A stretch of DNA of 64,000 nucleotides from Streptomyces sp. NBC_01551. Its GTDB lineage: Bacteria; Actinomycetota; Actinomycetes; Streptomycetales; Streptomycetaceae. The DNA is taken from contig NZ_JAPEPX010000001.1 of assembly GCF_026339935.1 (NCBI RefSeq), forward strand, positions 5,421,501-5,485,500, given 5' to 3'. Each line of letters starts with the position of its first letter. Positions within the stretch are counted from its first letter, which is position 1. Under the pieces are notes generated by a model that was not told the origin of the DNA, made no database searches, and was given only the letters and a program-made list of their open reading frames with translations. A program made the translations under genes and the position numbers. Below, piece by piece: positions 26,534 through 36,399 of the stretch.

Positions 26534-26562
26534 GTGCCGATCATGACAGCCCGCACCGCACG
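26514..26562 (-). promoter_or_regulatory. 21-bp perfect inverted repeat over the exonuclease start
   Basis: Left arm 26514-26534 pairs base for base with 26542-26562, leaving a 7-base loop. On the minus strand the left arm contains the ATG (26533-26531) and the first codons. Transcribed, it would bury the start codon in a very stable stem. Confidence 0.85.
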
Positions 26563-26622
26563 CGATCATCCCGATATCGGGGCCGTACGGCGCCACCGGG
26601 AGACGGCGGTGGCGCCATGAGA

Positions 26623-27813
26623 CTAGGAGACGCTGGTGAGGTACATCCCGCTCTGGTCGGCGCCGGCGGTGTTCTTGCAGCCGACGTTCGCGGTGGCCGG
26701 CTGGGTGACGGCCAGGGCGAGGCAGCGTCCGGCGGCCAACTGCCCGAAGTAGTTCGGGTGCATCGACTCCTGGATCGGGCCCTGCGTCTCACTGCTGTCG
26801 ATCCAGCGCGCCCACTCGCTCGTCTTCGCCGACGCCGGAGCCGACGAGCTCACCAGCTTGCTGGCCTTCGCACACACCTCGCGGCCCTGCATCATGTCCC
26901 GCAGGTCCAGGAACTGCACGCCCTTGGCGGCCGCGACGGCCTTGATGCGGCTCGCGATCTGCGGCACGAGCGAGTCGCGCGCCCAGTCCGAGTCCCGGTT
27001 CCAGAAGGGACAGCCGCCGGTGTTGAGCCGGCTCCAGTCGCTCTGGGTGTACCGGTTCTCCGCGCCGCGCGGGATCGGCGACGGGTAGGACTGGAGCACG
27101 ATCCGGTACGAGGAGTCGCTGTAGCCGGCGCCGCGCATCACGGCCCGGATCTCGTCGACCGACTTGCCGACGCCCGCCATGACCCCGTCGATCTTCTGGT
27201 CGACGCCGTACTGCTGGTCGTCGTAGCAGTAGGAGTTCCAGAGGACGAAGTCGAGGGCGCAGTCCTTGATGATGTCGGCGAAGCCGAGGTCGTTCCCGCC
27301 GATGGACAGCGCGATGACCTTGACGTCGTGGCTCGCGGCGACGGCGGCCAGCTGATCGGCCTGCGGGGCCTCACCCTTGTAGGAGACGCCGCCGTTGGAC
27401 GCGCGGAACACGTTCTGCGAGACGGCCCCGGAGCAGGCCAGGTTCACGGCGACGTCGGCGATGGGGCCGGCGCTCTTGACCTCGGCGGAGTCGGAGCGGT
27501 GACAGCCGCCGGCGGTGGTTCCGTATACCTTCGCGGGGTCGTAGCTGCTGCCGGACACCCACGCGCGGTCGGTCCCGGTGCGGTTCCCGCTGTTGGTCAG
27601 GCTGTTGCCCTTCCAACGGCCGGCCTCGCCGGAGATGTAGCTGTCGCCCATGGAGACCACGGCGGTGGGCCCGGTTCCGGGGCCCGCGACCGCGGTCCCG
27701 GCTCCGCCGGCCAACAGCGCGGCGACGGTGAGCGGAAGGGCCATCCCTGCACCGGCCAGTCGTCGCACGCGACTGCGGGTCCGGTCCTTGCTGACGTTGC
27801 GGAATCCGATCAC
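26623..27813 (-). CDS. Secreted SGNH/GDSL esterase-lipase
   Basis: 396 aa. GTG at 27813 is chosen (GGAG 7 bases upstream), giving a signal peptide: basic RTRSRVRRLAGAG, hydrophobic MALPLTVAALLAGGAG, cleavage near AVAG. SGNH blocks follow: SMGDSYISGE (nucleophile Ser), NLACSGAVS, LSIGGNDLGF, and SMHPNYFGQ with the catalytic His; several Cys suit extracellular disulfides. It is a secreted esterase or lipase acting outside the cell. No linked gene hints at the substrate. Confidence 0.88.
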   Translation of the reverse strand: MIGFRNVSKDRTRSRVRRLAGAGMALPLTVAALLAGGAGTAVAGPGTGPTAVVSMGDSYISGEAGRWKGNSLTNSGNRTGTDRAWVSGSSYDPAKVYGTTAGGCHRSDSAEVKSAGPIADVAVNLACSGAVSQNVFRASNGGVSYKGEAPQADQLAAVAASHDVKVIALSIGGNDLGFADIIKDCALDFVLWNSYCYDDQQYGVDQKIDGVMAGVGKSVDEIRAVMRGAGYSDSSYRIVLQSYPSPIPRGAENRYTQSDWSRLNTGGCPFWNRDSDWARDSLVPQIASRIKAVAAAKGVQFLDLRDMMQGREVCAKASKLVSSSAPASAKTSEWARWIDSSETQGPIQESMHPNYFGQLAAGRCLALAVTQPATANVGCKNTAGADQSGMYLTSVS

Positions 27814-27949
27814 TGCGGAACTCCTGCGGTCGGCCATGCAGGAGTCGGCGACAACTCCGCTGCATGGCTGGGGAAGTGGGGGAAACCGCCGGCCGGTGGC
27901 AAGCAGAAAGGTGACATGCCACACGTTGTTACCGCCAGGTAGCGGGAGA

Positions 27950-27979
27950 TTACGATGACGTAACGACCGACCGGTCGTT
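27950..27979. promoter_or_regulatory. Overlapping palindromes between divergent genes
   Basis: A 7-4-7 palindrome AACGACC-GACC-GGTCGTT (27962-27979) overlaps a 5-4-5 palindrome TTACG-ATGA-CGTAA (27950-27963). They lie in the 284-base spacer between the SGNH gene and the membrane protein gene. The first resembles TetR-type operators. No matching regulator is adjacent. Confidence 0.45.
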
Positions 27980-28097
27980 CGGCTGCCGGACGGTCCGTGG
28001 CCCGGGCCGGGCCAAGTGGCCGAATCCCGTGTACGTCCGGGAGCCGCGCATCTACAGTCACCGGACGGGTGCGGGCAGTCTCAGGGGGGATGGACCG

Positions 28098-29624
28098 GTG
28101 GCGCGACGGCGGTACGACCAGCGCGTGCTCGCCCTCGTCGAAGTGCGGGGCGAGGCGCGGGACTTCGAGCAGGCCAAGGCGGAATTCGTCCTTCAGGGCT
28201 GGCCGGTGGTGGAGGAGTTCGGCCGGGGCGAGGGCCCCTCGGCCGACGTCCTCACCCCGGACCCCCGGTCACGGCTCTACTGGGTCGAGGTGCGCCTCTT
28301 CGGGGCGCGCAACGCCCGCACCGAGCGCGCGGCCGGTTGGCGCGTTCAGGGGCTTGCCAAAACGGCCGTCCTGGAGATGTACGTACGGCGCACGCGCCTC
28401 GTCGACCCCGACCGCGAGCAGTTGGAGGAGTACCGCTCCCACACCACGGCCCACCGCCGCGACCCCCGCCGCGCGACCGGCCGGTGGACGCGGGCCGTGG
28501 AGGGATCCGGCCACTACGACACCGGCTCCATCGCCCTTGGCACCCCCTCGGAGGCCAGGCGCCTGGCCCGGATGGCCACCCCGGGGAACACCCCCGCGCG
28601 CACGGACCTCGACGTGCGGATGTCCCCGAAACGGGGGCGCTGGGACATGGAGTTGCGGCGCGAGGACGACTTCATGAGGCGGCTGGCCCGGATGTTCGGC
28701 TGGCTGCTCGCCATGGCCTTCGCCGCCGGATGCTTCAGGGGGGCGGAGGGCGCGGTCCGCTGGCCGTGGCTGTTGATCGGCCTCGGCTGCCTGGCGCGGG
28801 GGATCCACCTCGCGAGCGGGCTGGCCGCGGCCCGGGGGCGCCTGTTCGGCTGCGGCGCCGGAGCGCTCGGCGCCCTCCTGCTGCTGCTCCTCGTGTACGG
28901 GGTGCCAGGGGTCGGGGCGGCCTGGACACCGGGCGGGATGCTGTTCGACGCGGTGGTGGTCGTGACCCTGGTCGGCATCTGGCTCCTGGTGCGCCAGTGG
29001 ACCACCTGGTCGGAGTGGCTCACGGCGACCGTCCCGCTCGCGGTCACGCTGGCGGCGGGGCTGGTCGTCGCCTCCGGTTCGGTCCTGCACGGGCTGTACG
29101 GCAACGGCCTCGACCTCACGCCGCAGGAGCTGGACGTGCCGGGCCTGTGGCAGGTGGTGGCCGGGGCGAAGCTGGTCACCTACCTCGGGCTGGGGCTGCT
29201 GGGGCCCGCCCTGTGGGGGATCGCGCGGCACTTCCACGTCGGCTTCACCCGGCCCGGCGAGTACCTGAACGTGGTCATGTACGTCCTGCTGTACGTCGTG
29301 GTCCTGGCCTCGCTGGTGGGCCTCGCGACGGACAACGCGGCGACGGCGGTCGAGCGGACCAAGGCCGCCGCCGCCCACCGGCGCGAGGCGCCCGCGTACT
29401 TCGGGGTGCGGCCGGAGTGGACGTGCGTGCAGCCGACGGTGCCCGTGGCCGCGCTCAATGCCGAGGGGGGCCTCCTCGACCCGCGCCGGCCGTACCTGTT
29501 CTTCGGGGTGGCCGACGACATGGCGCTGCTGTGGAACACCGACACGGACGCCCCGCTGAAGCAGCGGACCGACCAGGTGCGCCTCGTACCGGCGAAGGAT
29601 CCCGCGCGGCCGTGCGGTGTCTGA
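28098..29624 (+). CDS. Multi-pass membrane protein of unknown function
   Basis: 508 aa from the GTG at 28098 (GGGGGG stretch upstream). Residues ~1-185 are soluble and Arg-rich with no domain I recognise. From ~190 on there are about six hydrophobic segments (for example LARMFGWLLAMAFAAGC, ALGALLLLLLVYGV and VVMYVLLYVVVLASLVGLA), then a ~90-residue polar C-terminus. I cannot assign a family. It stands alone between the SGNH gene (divergent) and aceB (convergent). Confidence 0.7.
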   Translation: MARRRYDQRVLALVEVRGEARDFEQAKAEFVLQGWPVVEEFGRGEGPSADVLTPDPRSRLYWVEVRLFGARNARTERAAGWRVQGLAKTAVLEMYVRRTRLVDPDREQLEEYRSHTTAHRRDPRRATGRWTRAVEGSGHYDTGSIALGTPSEARRLARMATPGNTPARTDLDVRMSPKRGRWDMELRREDDFMRRLARMFGWLLAMAFAAGCFRGAEGAVRWPWLLIGLGCLARGIHLASGLAAARGRLFGCGAGALGALLLLLLVYGVPGVGAAWTPGGMLFDAVVVVTLVGIWLLVRQWTTWSEWLTATVPLAVTLAAGLVVASGSVLHGLYGNGLDLTPQELDVPGLWQVVAGAKLVTYLGLGLLGPALWGIARHFHVGFTRPGEYLNVVMYVLLYVVVLASLVGLATDNAATAVERTKAAAAHRREAPAYFGVRPEWTCVQPTVPVAALNAEGGLLDPRRPYLFFGVADDMALLWNTDTDAPLKQRTDQVRLVPAKDPARPCGV

Positions 29625-29710
29625 CGGGTGAGAACGGCCCCGCCCCCGGGCCGTGGGGCCAGGGGGTGGGGCCGGGGTTCGACCGCTGTGCGTGGCCGGT
29701 CGAAGCCGTT

Positions 29711-29738
29711 CTCGGGCCGGATCAGCCCTCGGGCCGGA

Positions 29739-29744
<6 letters not shown>
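29711..29744. repeat. 17-bp tandem duplication at the aceB stop
   Basis: Two exact adjacent copies of 17 bp (29711-29727, 29728-29744). The second contains the aceB stop codon (29739-29741). Confidence 0.8.
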
Positions 29745-31358
<1,614 letters not shown>

Positions 31359-31444
31359 ATCTGTCACTCCTTCAGCGGCGGTGCCTGGCGGCCGCGGGGG
31401 AATGCTCGCGCGAGACGGCACGCAGTGCCGTCGGGTGTGGAGAG

Positions 31445-31539
31445 TTCCGGAATACGGTCGCGGGCGCCGTCTGTGGTTCAGGGCGCTTCTGACCAGTGGA
31501 TAGTAATTTCCTCATGGTGGAAGTTCAATGGTTTGTTGA
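31445..31539 (-). promoter_or_regulatory. aceB promoter/operator region
   Basis: On the minus strand: -35 TTGAAC (31528-31523), 17 bases, -10 TACTAT (31505-31500). The paired 15-bp operator covers this promoter: TTCCTCATGGTGGAA (31508-31522) fills the spacer and TTCTGACCAGTGGAT (31487-31501) overlaps the -10 and start, 6 bases apart as elsewhere. A third, weaker copy lies at 31445-31459, 42 bp further. A TCAACA-N3-TGTTGA-like palindrome (31525-31539, two mismatches) overlaps the -35. Confidence 0.7.
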
Positions 31540-31620
31540 TGTCGAGATTCTCCTGGTCAACAGATTCCGCCGTCCGGTGGCCCTCGGTGCCATCGCGGTC
31601 ACGCCCTGCTCAACCGGCGG

Positions 31621-32247
31621 TCACCCCAGACGTGCCAGGTCGGACGGGGTGTCGATGTCGAAGGCCTCCGCGACGTCCCCGCACTCCACCAGGGTGAGTT
31701 CCCCGGCGTGGCGCGTCAGATGCACCCGCGCGCCCTTGTCGCCGGTCGCCGTCGCCGCGATGTCCGCCCAGCGGTCCGCCCCGAACAGCACCGGGTGCCC
31801 GCGCTCCCCGTCGTACGAGGCCGCCACCAGGCTGGCCGGGGAGCGGTAGGCCTCGCGGACCCGGGCCACCGCCGCCGGGCCGATCCCCGGCTGGTCCACC
31901 AGGGAGACCAGGGCCGCGCGGGCGTCCGTACCGGCGAGCGAGGCGAGGCCGACGCGCAGCGAGGAGCCCATGCCCTCGGCCCAGTCCGGGTTGTCCACGA
32001 CCACGCAGCCCGTCAGGTCGGCGCGCTCGCGGACCTCGGCCGCCGAGGCGCCGAGGACCACGTGCAGCGGGCCGAGGCCGGCCTCGCGCAGCACCCGTAC
32101 GGCGTTCTCGACGAGGGGGCGCCCCCGGTACGGGAGCAGGGCCTTGGGGCGTCCGCCGAGCCGGCGGCCGCCGCCGGCGGCGAGGAGGAGGCCGGCGATC
32201 ACCGGGGGAGCGGGGCGGGGAGCGGATGCTGCGCTGGCTTGTGACAT
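31621..32247 (-). CDS. MobA/MocA-like nucleotidyltransferase
   Basis: 208 aa NTP-transferase (GT-A fold). N-terminal GLLLAAGGGRRLGGRPKALLPYRG is the nucleotide-binding signature of the MobA/MocA/IspD type, and LVSLVDQPGI carries the metal-binding Asp. Such proteins attach CTP or GTP to molybdopterin, or serve CoxI-type maturation. A MocA role would suit a purine locus if a xanthine dehydrogenase is nearby (inference). The ATG at 32247 is chosen by the conserved start; its first codons overlap the small ORF upstream. It may form a unit with that ORF. Confidence 0.8.
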   Translation of the reverse strand: MSQASAASAPRPAPPVIAGLLLAAGGGRRLGGRPKALLPYRGRPLVENAVRVLREAGLGPLHVVLGASAAEVRERADLTGCVVVDNPDWAEGMGSSLRVGLASLAGTDARAALVSLVDQPGIGPAAVARVREAYRSPASLVAASYDGERGHPVLFGADRWADIAATATGDKGARVHLTRHAGELTLVECGDVAEAFDIDTPSDLARLG

Positions 32248-32450
32248 GTCTCCGATTCTCGTCCTTCCGCGGGACGGGCCGCGGGACGGGCCGCGGTGCG
32301 GGCCGCCGGGCGGGCTGCCGGCCGGCGGCGGGGCGGACGCCGCGTCAGGACGCGGCGTACGGCGGCCAGCGCCGCCCCGATGCGCAACGGCTCGGAGATC
32401 CGGTTCTCGGCGGCCGCCAGCAGGGCGCGTTCCTCGCGGTCGGTCAACAT
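32199..32450 (-). CDS. Small basic protein of unknown function
   Basis: 83 aa from the ATG at 32450, which has GGAG 8 bases upstream. The N-terminal ~35 residues (MLTDREERALLAAAENRISE...) look like a genuine amphipathic helix; the rest is Arg/Pro/Ala-rich. The last ~16 codons overlap the MobA-like gene in another frame. It is the first reading frame after the MocR operator, divergent from mocR. It could be a short regulatory or leader ORF. Confidence 0.4.
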   Translation of the reverse strand: MLTDREERALLAAAENRISEPLRIGAALAAVRRVLTRRPPRRRPAARPAARTAARPAARPAEGRESETCHKPAQHPLPAPLPR

Positions 32451-32464
32451 TTCGGCATCTCCTT

Positions 32465-32527
32465 GCCAATCGGGGGCCAATACCGCGAGTCTGGAGCCTG
32501 ATTGGCCTGGCAGGCAGAGCCAATCAG
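32465..32527. promoter_or_regulatory. MocR operator candidate: CCAAT-type direct and inverted repeats
   Basis: GCCAAT occurs as a direct repeat (32465-32470, 32476-32481), and CTGATTGGC (32498-32506) with GCCAATCAG (32519-32527) forms a 9-bp inverted repeat. Mixed direct and inverted sites are typical for MocR-type regulators. The array lies between the divergent small ORF and the mocR gene. Confidence 0.7.
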
Positions 32528-32538
32528 GGGAGGTTGGC

Positions 32539-34026
32539 ATGGCGAACGGGCGAGTGGTCCAGACGGCGGACAGGACGATCGGCAGCCGCCAGCTCGCGGC
32601 GCTGCTGCCCGCCGAGGTACTGGCCCGCCCCGGTTACCGGGCGCTCGCCGACGCCGTCCGCACCCTGATCCTCGACGGCCGGATCGCCCTGCACGTACGG
32701 CTGCCCGCCGAGCGCGAGCTCGCCGAGGCGGTCGGCGCCAGCCGGGCCACCGTCACCGGGGCGTACGACCTGCTGCGCGAGAGCGGGTACGTCCGCAGCC
32801 GGCGCGGCTCCGGCACCTGGACCGAGCTCCCCGAGGGCCACGGCCCGGTCGGCACCCACATGCTGGTCGGCGCCGGTGGCTACAGCGCCGACGGCGAGCC
32901 GGGCATCGACCTGGCCATCGCCGCCATGGGCGCCCCCGAGGAGAGCCTCACCGACGCGCTCGCCTGGGCCGCGTCCCGGCTGCCGGGGCTGGCGCGCAAC
33001 CCCGGCTACCTGCCCTTCGGGCTGCCGGACCTGCGCGGCGCGATCGCCGACCGCTTCACCCGGCGCGGCCTGCCGACGCGGCCCGAGCAGATCCTGGTCA
33101 CGGCGGGCGCCCAACAGGCGTTCGCCCTGGTCGTGAGCCTGCTGTGCCGGGCGGGGGACCGGGTGCTCACGGAGAGCCCCACCTACGCGAACGCCCTGGA
33201 CGCGCTGCGGCACGCCCGGCTGCGCGCCGGGTCCATCGCCGTCTCGGACGCGGGCTGGGACATGGAGATAGCCGAGTCCACGCTGCGGCAGACGGTGCCG
33301 AGGCTGGCCTACGTGGTACCCGACTTCCACAACCCCACCGGGTCCCTGATGCCGCAGGAGCAGCGGCTGCGGCTGCTGGCGGCGACCCGGCGCACGGGGA
33401 CCTGGCTGGTGGTGGACGAGACCATCGCGGACATCGCGCTGGACGTGCCGCCGCCGGCCCCGCTGGCCTCCCTCGCCCCGAGGGGCGGCGCCGACCACGT
33501 GGTGACCATCGGCTCGCTGAGCAAGACCCACTGGGGCGGGCTGCGGGTGGGCTGGGTTCGGGCCACCGCCAAGATGATCACGGAGCTGACCTCGGTCCGG
33601 GTCGCGGCGGACATGACCGGCTCGGTACTGGACCAGCTGGTAGCCCTCCCGCTGCTGGCCGGCCTCGACCGCTCGCTCCCCGATCGGCTGGAGCAGCTGC
33701 GGATCCGCCGGGCGGCGCTGGTACGCGCGCTGGAGCGGCACACGCCCGAGTGGTCCTGGCAGCTCCCGCCCGGCGGCCTCTCGCTCTGGGTGGACCTCGG
33801 CGAACCGGTCAGCTCCGCCTTGGCGGAGCGGGCGGCCGCGGCCGGCGTCAACATCGGCCGCGGCGCCCGCTTCGGCGTCGACCCGGGCACCTTCGAACAC
33901 CGCCTGCGGATCCCGTACACCCTCCCCCCGGACCGGCTGGAGGAAGCCGTCCGCCTCCTCGCCGCGGCCTTCCACGAGGGCGTCCCCCTCACCCCGGCGG
34001 TGGAACGCCCGCACTGGGTGGCCTGA
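32539..34026 (+). CDS. MocR-type regulator (GntR HTH fused to aminotransferase-like domain)
   Basis: 495 aa from the ATG at 32539 (GGGGAGG 5 bases upstream). Residues ~15-85 are a GntR winged helix (LPAERELAEAVGASRATVTGAYDLLRESGYVRSRRGSGTW). Residues ~110-490 are a fold-type I aminotransferase domain with YVVPDFHNPTG, and SLSKTHWGGLRVGW carrying the PLP lysine. MocR proteins sense PLP or amino compounds. The operator array just upstream suggests autoregulation and control of the divergent small ORF/MobA-like pair. Confidence 0.9.
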   Translation: MANGRVVQTADRTIGSRQLAALLPAEVLARPGYRALADAVRTLILDGRIALHVRLPAERELAEAVGASRATVTGAYDLLRESGYVRSRRGSGTWTELPEGHGPVGTHMLVGAGGYSADGEPGIDLAIAAMGAPEESLTDALAWAASRLPGLARNPGYLPFGLPDLRGAIADRFTRRGLPTRPEQILVTAGAQQAFALVVSLLCRAGDRVLTESPTYANALDALRHARLRAGSIAVSDAGWDMEIAESTLRQTVPRLAYVVPDFHNPTGSLMPQEQRLRLLAATRRTGTWLVVDETIADIALDVPPPAPLASLAPRGGADHVVTIGSLSKTHWGGLRVGWVRATAKMITELTSVRVAADMTGSVLDQLVALPLLAGLDRSLPDRLEQLRIRRAALVRALERHTPEWSWQLPPGGLSLWVDLGEPVSSALAERAAAAGVNIGRGARFGVDPGTFEHRLRIPYTLPPDRLEEAVRLLAAAFHEGVPLTPAVERPHWVA

Positions 34027-34091
34027 GCGGCGCGCCGGGGCTTTGGGGAACACCCGTGCCGCGCCGTGCCCGGCCCGGCCGTCGCGCGGTG

Positions 34092-34409
34092 TCAGCTGTG
34101 CCGGAGCTCGGACCAGGTCGCGGCGTCGACCACGCCGGTCACCGGCAGCCCGCGCACCGTCTGGAAGGACCGCGTGGCCGCCGCGGCGTCGGGCCCGAAG
34201 ACCGTGTCGGGCTCGTCGTCGGTCGCCTGCAGGCCGGTCCAGAAGTCGAGGAGGCACCGCGCCTCCTTCACCGTCCTGCCGGAGCTGGCGACGTCGACGG
34301 TGGGCGGCGGGGTGCGGTCGTCGAAGCCGTAGCTCAGGCCGGTGAGGTCGGGCTCATCGGATGCGGCGGCCCGTACCGCCCCGCACGCCCTCGTCTCAGG
34401 GCGTGCGGA
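34092..34409 (-). pseudogene. Peptidoglycan-binding-domain remnant
   Basis: A minus-strand frame open from 34409 to the stop at 34092 (106 codons) has no ATG or GTG at its head and abuts the LuxR gene end. Its C-terminal ~60 residues read as a PG_binding_1 domain (VKEARCLLDF..., DTVFGPDAAAATRSFQTVRGLPVTGVVDAATWSELR). A domain with no start and no signal peptide suggests a gene that lost its 5' part. A non-standard start (CTG at ~34349) cannot be excluded. Confidence 0.6.
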
Positions 34410-35025
34410 TCAGGCGGCGGGTGGCGGCTGCGGCCACCGCCGAGGTGCGGGAGTCGACGCCGAGTTTGGCGTAGACGTGCACCAGGTGGGACTTCACCGT
34501 GGCCTGGCTGAGGAAGAGCCGCTTCGAGATCTGCTGGTTCGACAGCCCGTCCGCGACCAGCTGGAGGACCTCCAGCTCCCGCTTCGTCAGCGCCTCCGCC
34601 GGTGTGCGCATCCGGTCCATCAGGCGCAGCGCCACCGCCGGGGCCAGCGCCGACTGGCCGGCCGCCGCCGTGCGGACCGCGGCCGCCAGTTCCTCCGGCG
34701 GGGCGTCCTTGAGCAGGTACCCCGAGGCGCCCGCCTCCACCGCCGCAAGGATGTCCGCGTCCGTGTCGTACGTGGTCAGGACCAGGACCCGGGGCGCCCC
34801 CGGCGCGGCCGTGATCAGCCGGGTCGCCGCCGAGCCGTGCATGCCCGCGCCGAACTGGAGGTCCATCAGCACCACGTCCACCGGCTCCGACGCGGCCAGC
34901 TCCACCGCCCGCTCGGCCGTCGCGGCCTCCGCGACCACCGCGAAGTCCGGCTCGGTGTCCAGTACGGCGCGCAGCCCCGCCCGTACCACCGGGTGGTCGT
35001 CGGCCAGCAGCAGCCGGATCGTCAT
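34396..35025 (-). CDS. NarL/LuxR-family response regulator
   Basis: 209 aa. Receiver domain residues 1-120 with the acidic pair D9/D10 and phospho-acceptor D55 (VVLMDLQF), K in LLKDAPPEEL. C-terminal LuxR HTH (about residues 145-205: LTKRELEVLQLVADGLSNQQISKRLFLSQATVKSHLVHVYAKLG). It overlaps the sensor kinase stop by an ATGA-like junction, so the pair is coupled. Likely targets are the divergent ABC transporter genes at 36400 (inference). Confidence 0.92.
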   Translation of the reverse strand: MTIRLLLADDHPVVRAGLRAVLDTEPDFAVVAEAATAERAVELAASEPVDVVLMDLQFGAGMHGSAATRLITAAPGAPRVLVLTTYDTDADILAAVEAGASGYLLKDAPPEELAAAVRTAAAGQSALAPAVALRLMDRMRTPAEALTKRELEVLQLVADGLSNQQISKRLFLSQATVKSHLVHVYAKLGVDSRTSAVAAAATRRLIRTP

Positions 35026-36266
35026 CAGGAGACCTCCACGGCCAACGGCAGGGTGACGGCCACGGCGGTGCCCTGGCCCGGGGCGGATTCGACGGTGAAC
35101 AGCCCGCCCAGCGTCTCGGCACGCGAGCGCATCGCCGGGAGGCCGAAGCCGCCCTCGCCGCCCGCCCGCGTGCTGCCCGGGTCGAAGCCCTGCCCGTCGT
35201 CCACGATGTCCAGGGTGACCGAGGCGTCCATGAAGGTCAGGGTGATCTCGGCGCGCCCGGCCGCCGCGTGCCGCACCACGTTGGCCAGCGCCGACTGCGC
35301 GATCCGCAGCAGGGCCACCTCGTAGGGCGTGGGCAGCACCCGCGCCGTCCCGCTCAGGGAGAACCGGACCCGCGGCCCCCGCACCCCCGAACAGAGCCGC
35401 TCCAGCGCTGCCGGGAGCGAGCCGTGCTCCAGGTCCGGCGGTGTGAGGGCCCGTACGAAACGCCGCGCCTCGGCCAGGTTCTCCTGCGCCGCCTCGCGGG
35501 CCCGGGCGATGTGCGACAGGGCCGGCGCGTCCTGGGGCAGCGAGCGCTCCGCCGCCCTCAGCAGCAGCTGGATCGACGACAGCCCCTGGGCCAGGGTGTC
35601 GTGGATCTCCCGCGCCAGCCGCTCCCGCTCGGCCAGGATCCCGGCGTCCCGCTCGGCCGCCGCGAGCTCGGCCCGCGTGGTGATCAGCTCCTCGATCAGC
35701 TCCCGGCGCCGCTCGCTCTCCCGGTACAGCGCCTCGTACCCCAGTACGGTCGCCACCGCCACCGCCCCGCCCAGCAGCGGCCCCAGGAACGGACCCGGGG
35801 TCACCGCGCCGCTGTGCGCCAGGAACCCGCCGATGGCCGCGCACGCGGTCACCGCGACCGCCGGGATCGCCCAGCGCAGCCGCAGCAGGTGCAGCTCCAG
35901 GAAGTACAGCGGGAACGCGATCCACAGCCCGTCGGGGGAGAGCACCAGCAGCGCCGCCCAGGCCGCGCCCAGCCCCGCCAGCCACAGGGCCCCGGCGCGC
36001 GGCGAGTTCCGCACGGCGGGGGACAGCGCCCCGGCGAGGTATCCGGCGGCCAGCACCGCGCACACCGCGACCACCCATCCGGCGCCCGGCGCGGAGCCGG
36101 TGACGGCCCGGCCGGCGGCCAGCGCGAGCAGCCCGAGGAACAGCGCGTGCAGGCAGAGCCGCAGCACGCGCGAGACGGGCGTCAGCGGGCGGGACTGGCG
36201 GGACGGGCAGGACTGGTGGGACGCACGGGACGGGTGGGACGCGCGGGATCGCGGGGCAGCAGACAT
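35025..36266 (-). CDS. NarL-type sensor histidine kinase
   Basis: 413 aa. The N-terminus (residues ~1-28) is an odd Ser/Arg/His repeat (SRASHPSRASHQS...). Then come about five membrane segments up to ~residue 175, a coiled linker, a HisKA_3 dimerisation domain (RERLAREIHDTLAQGLSSIQLLLRA, with the phospho-His), and the HATPase (ALANVVRHAAAGRAEITL, DIVDDGQGFDP, GEGGFGLPAMRSRAETLGG). The ATG at 36266 has a weak ribosome-binding site. It signals to the coupled LuxR regulator. Divergent from an exporter. Confidence 0.9.
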   Translation of the reverse strand: MSAAPRSRASHPSRASHQSCPSRQSRPLTPVSRVLRLCLHALFLGLLALAAGRAVTGSAPGAGWVVAVCAVLAAGYLAGALSPAVRNSPRAGALWLAGLGAAWAALLVLSPDGLWIAFPLYFLELHLLRLRWAIPAVAVTACAAIGGFLAHSGAVTPGPFLGPLLGGAVAVATVLGYEALYRESERRRELIEELITTRAELAAAERDAGILAERERLAREIHDTLAQGLSSIQLLLRAAERSLPQDAPALSHIARAREAAQENLAEARRFVRALTPPDLEHGSLPAALERLCSGVRGPRVRFSLSGTARVLPTPYEVALLRIAQSALANVVRHAAAGRAEITLTFMDASVTLDIVDDGQGFDPGSTRAGGEGGFGLPAMRSRAETLGGLFTVESAPGQGTAVAVTLPLAVEVS

Positions 36267-36399
36267 GGCCTGACCAGCGTAAGTGGGTCCCGGCCGGCCC
36301 CGGTCAACCAAAAGTTTGATGTCGGGATGCGTCCTTCGATACCAGGATCTCTCCTGTGGCGCGATGACCGGTGCCCGCGCGGAGGACCAAGGTGGGGAC

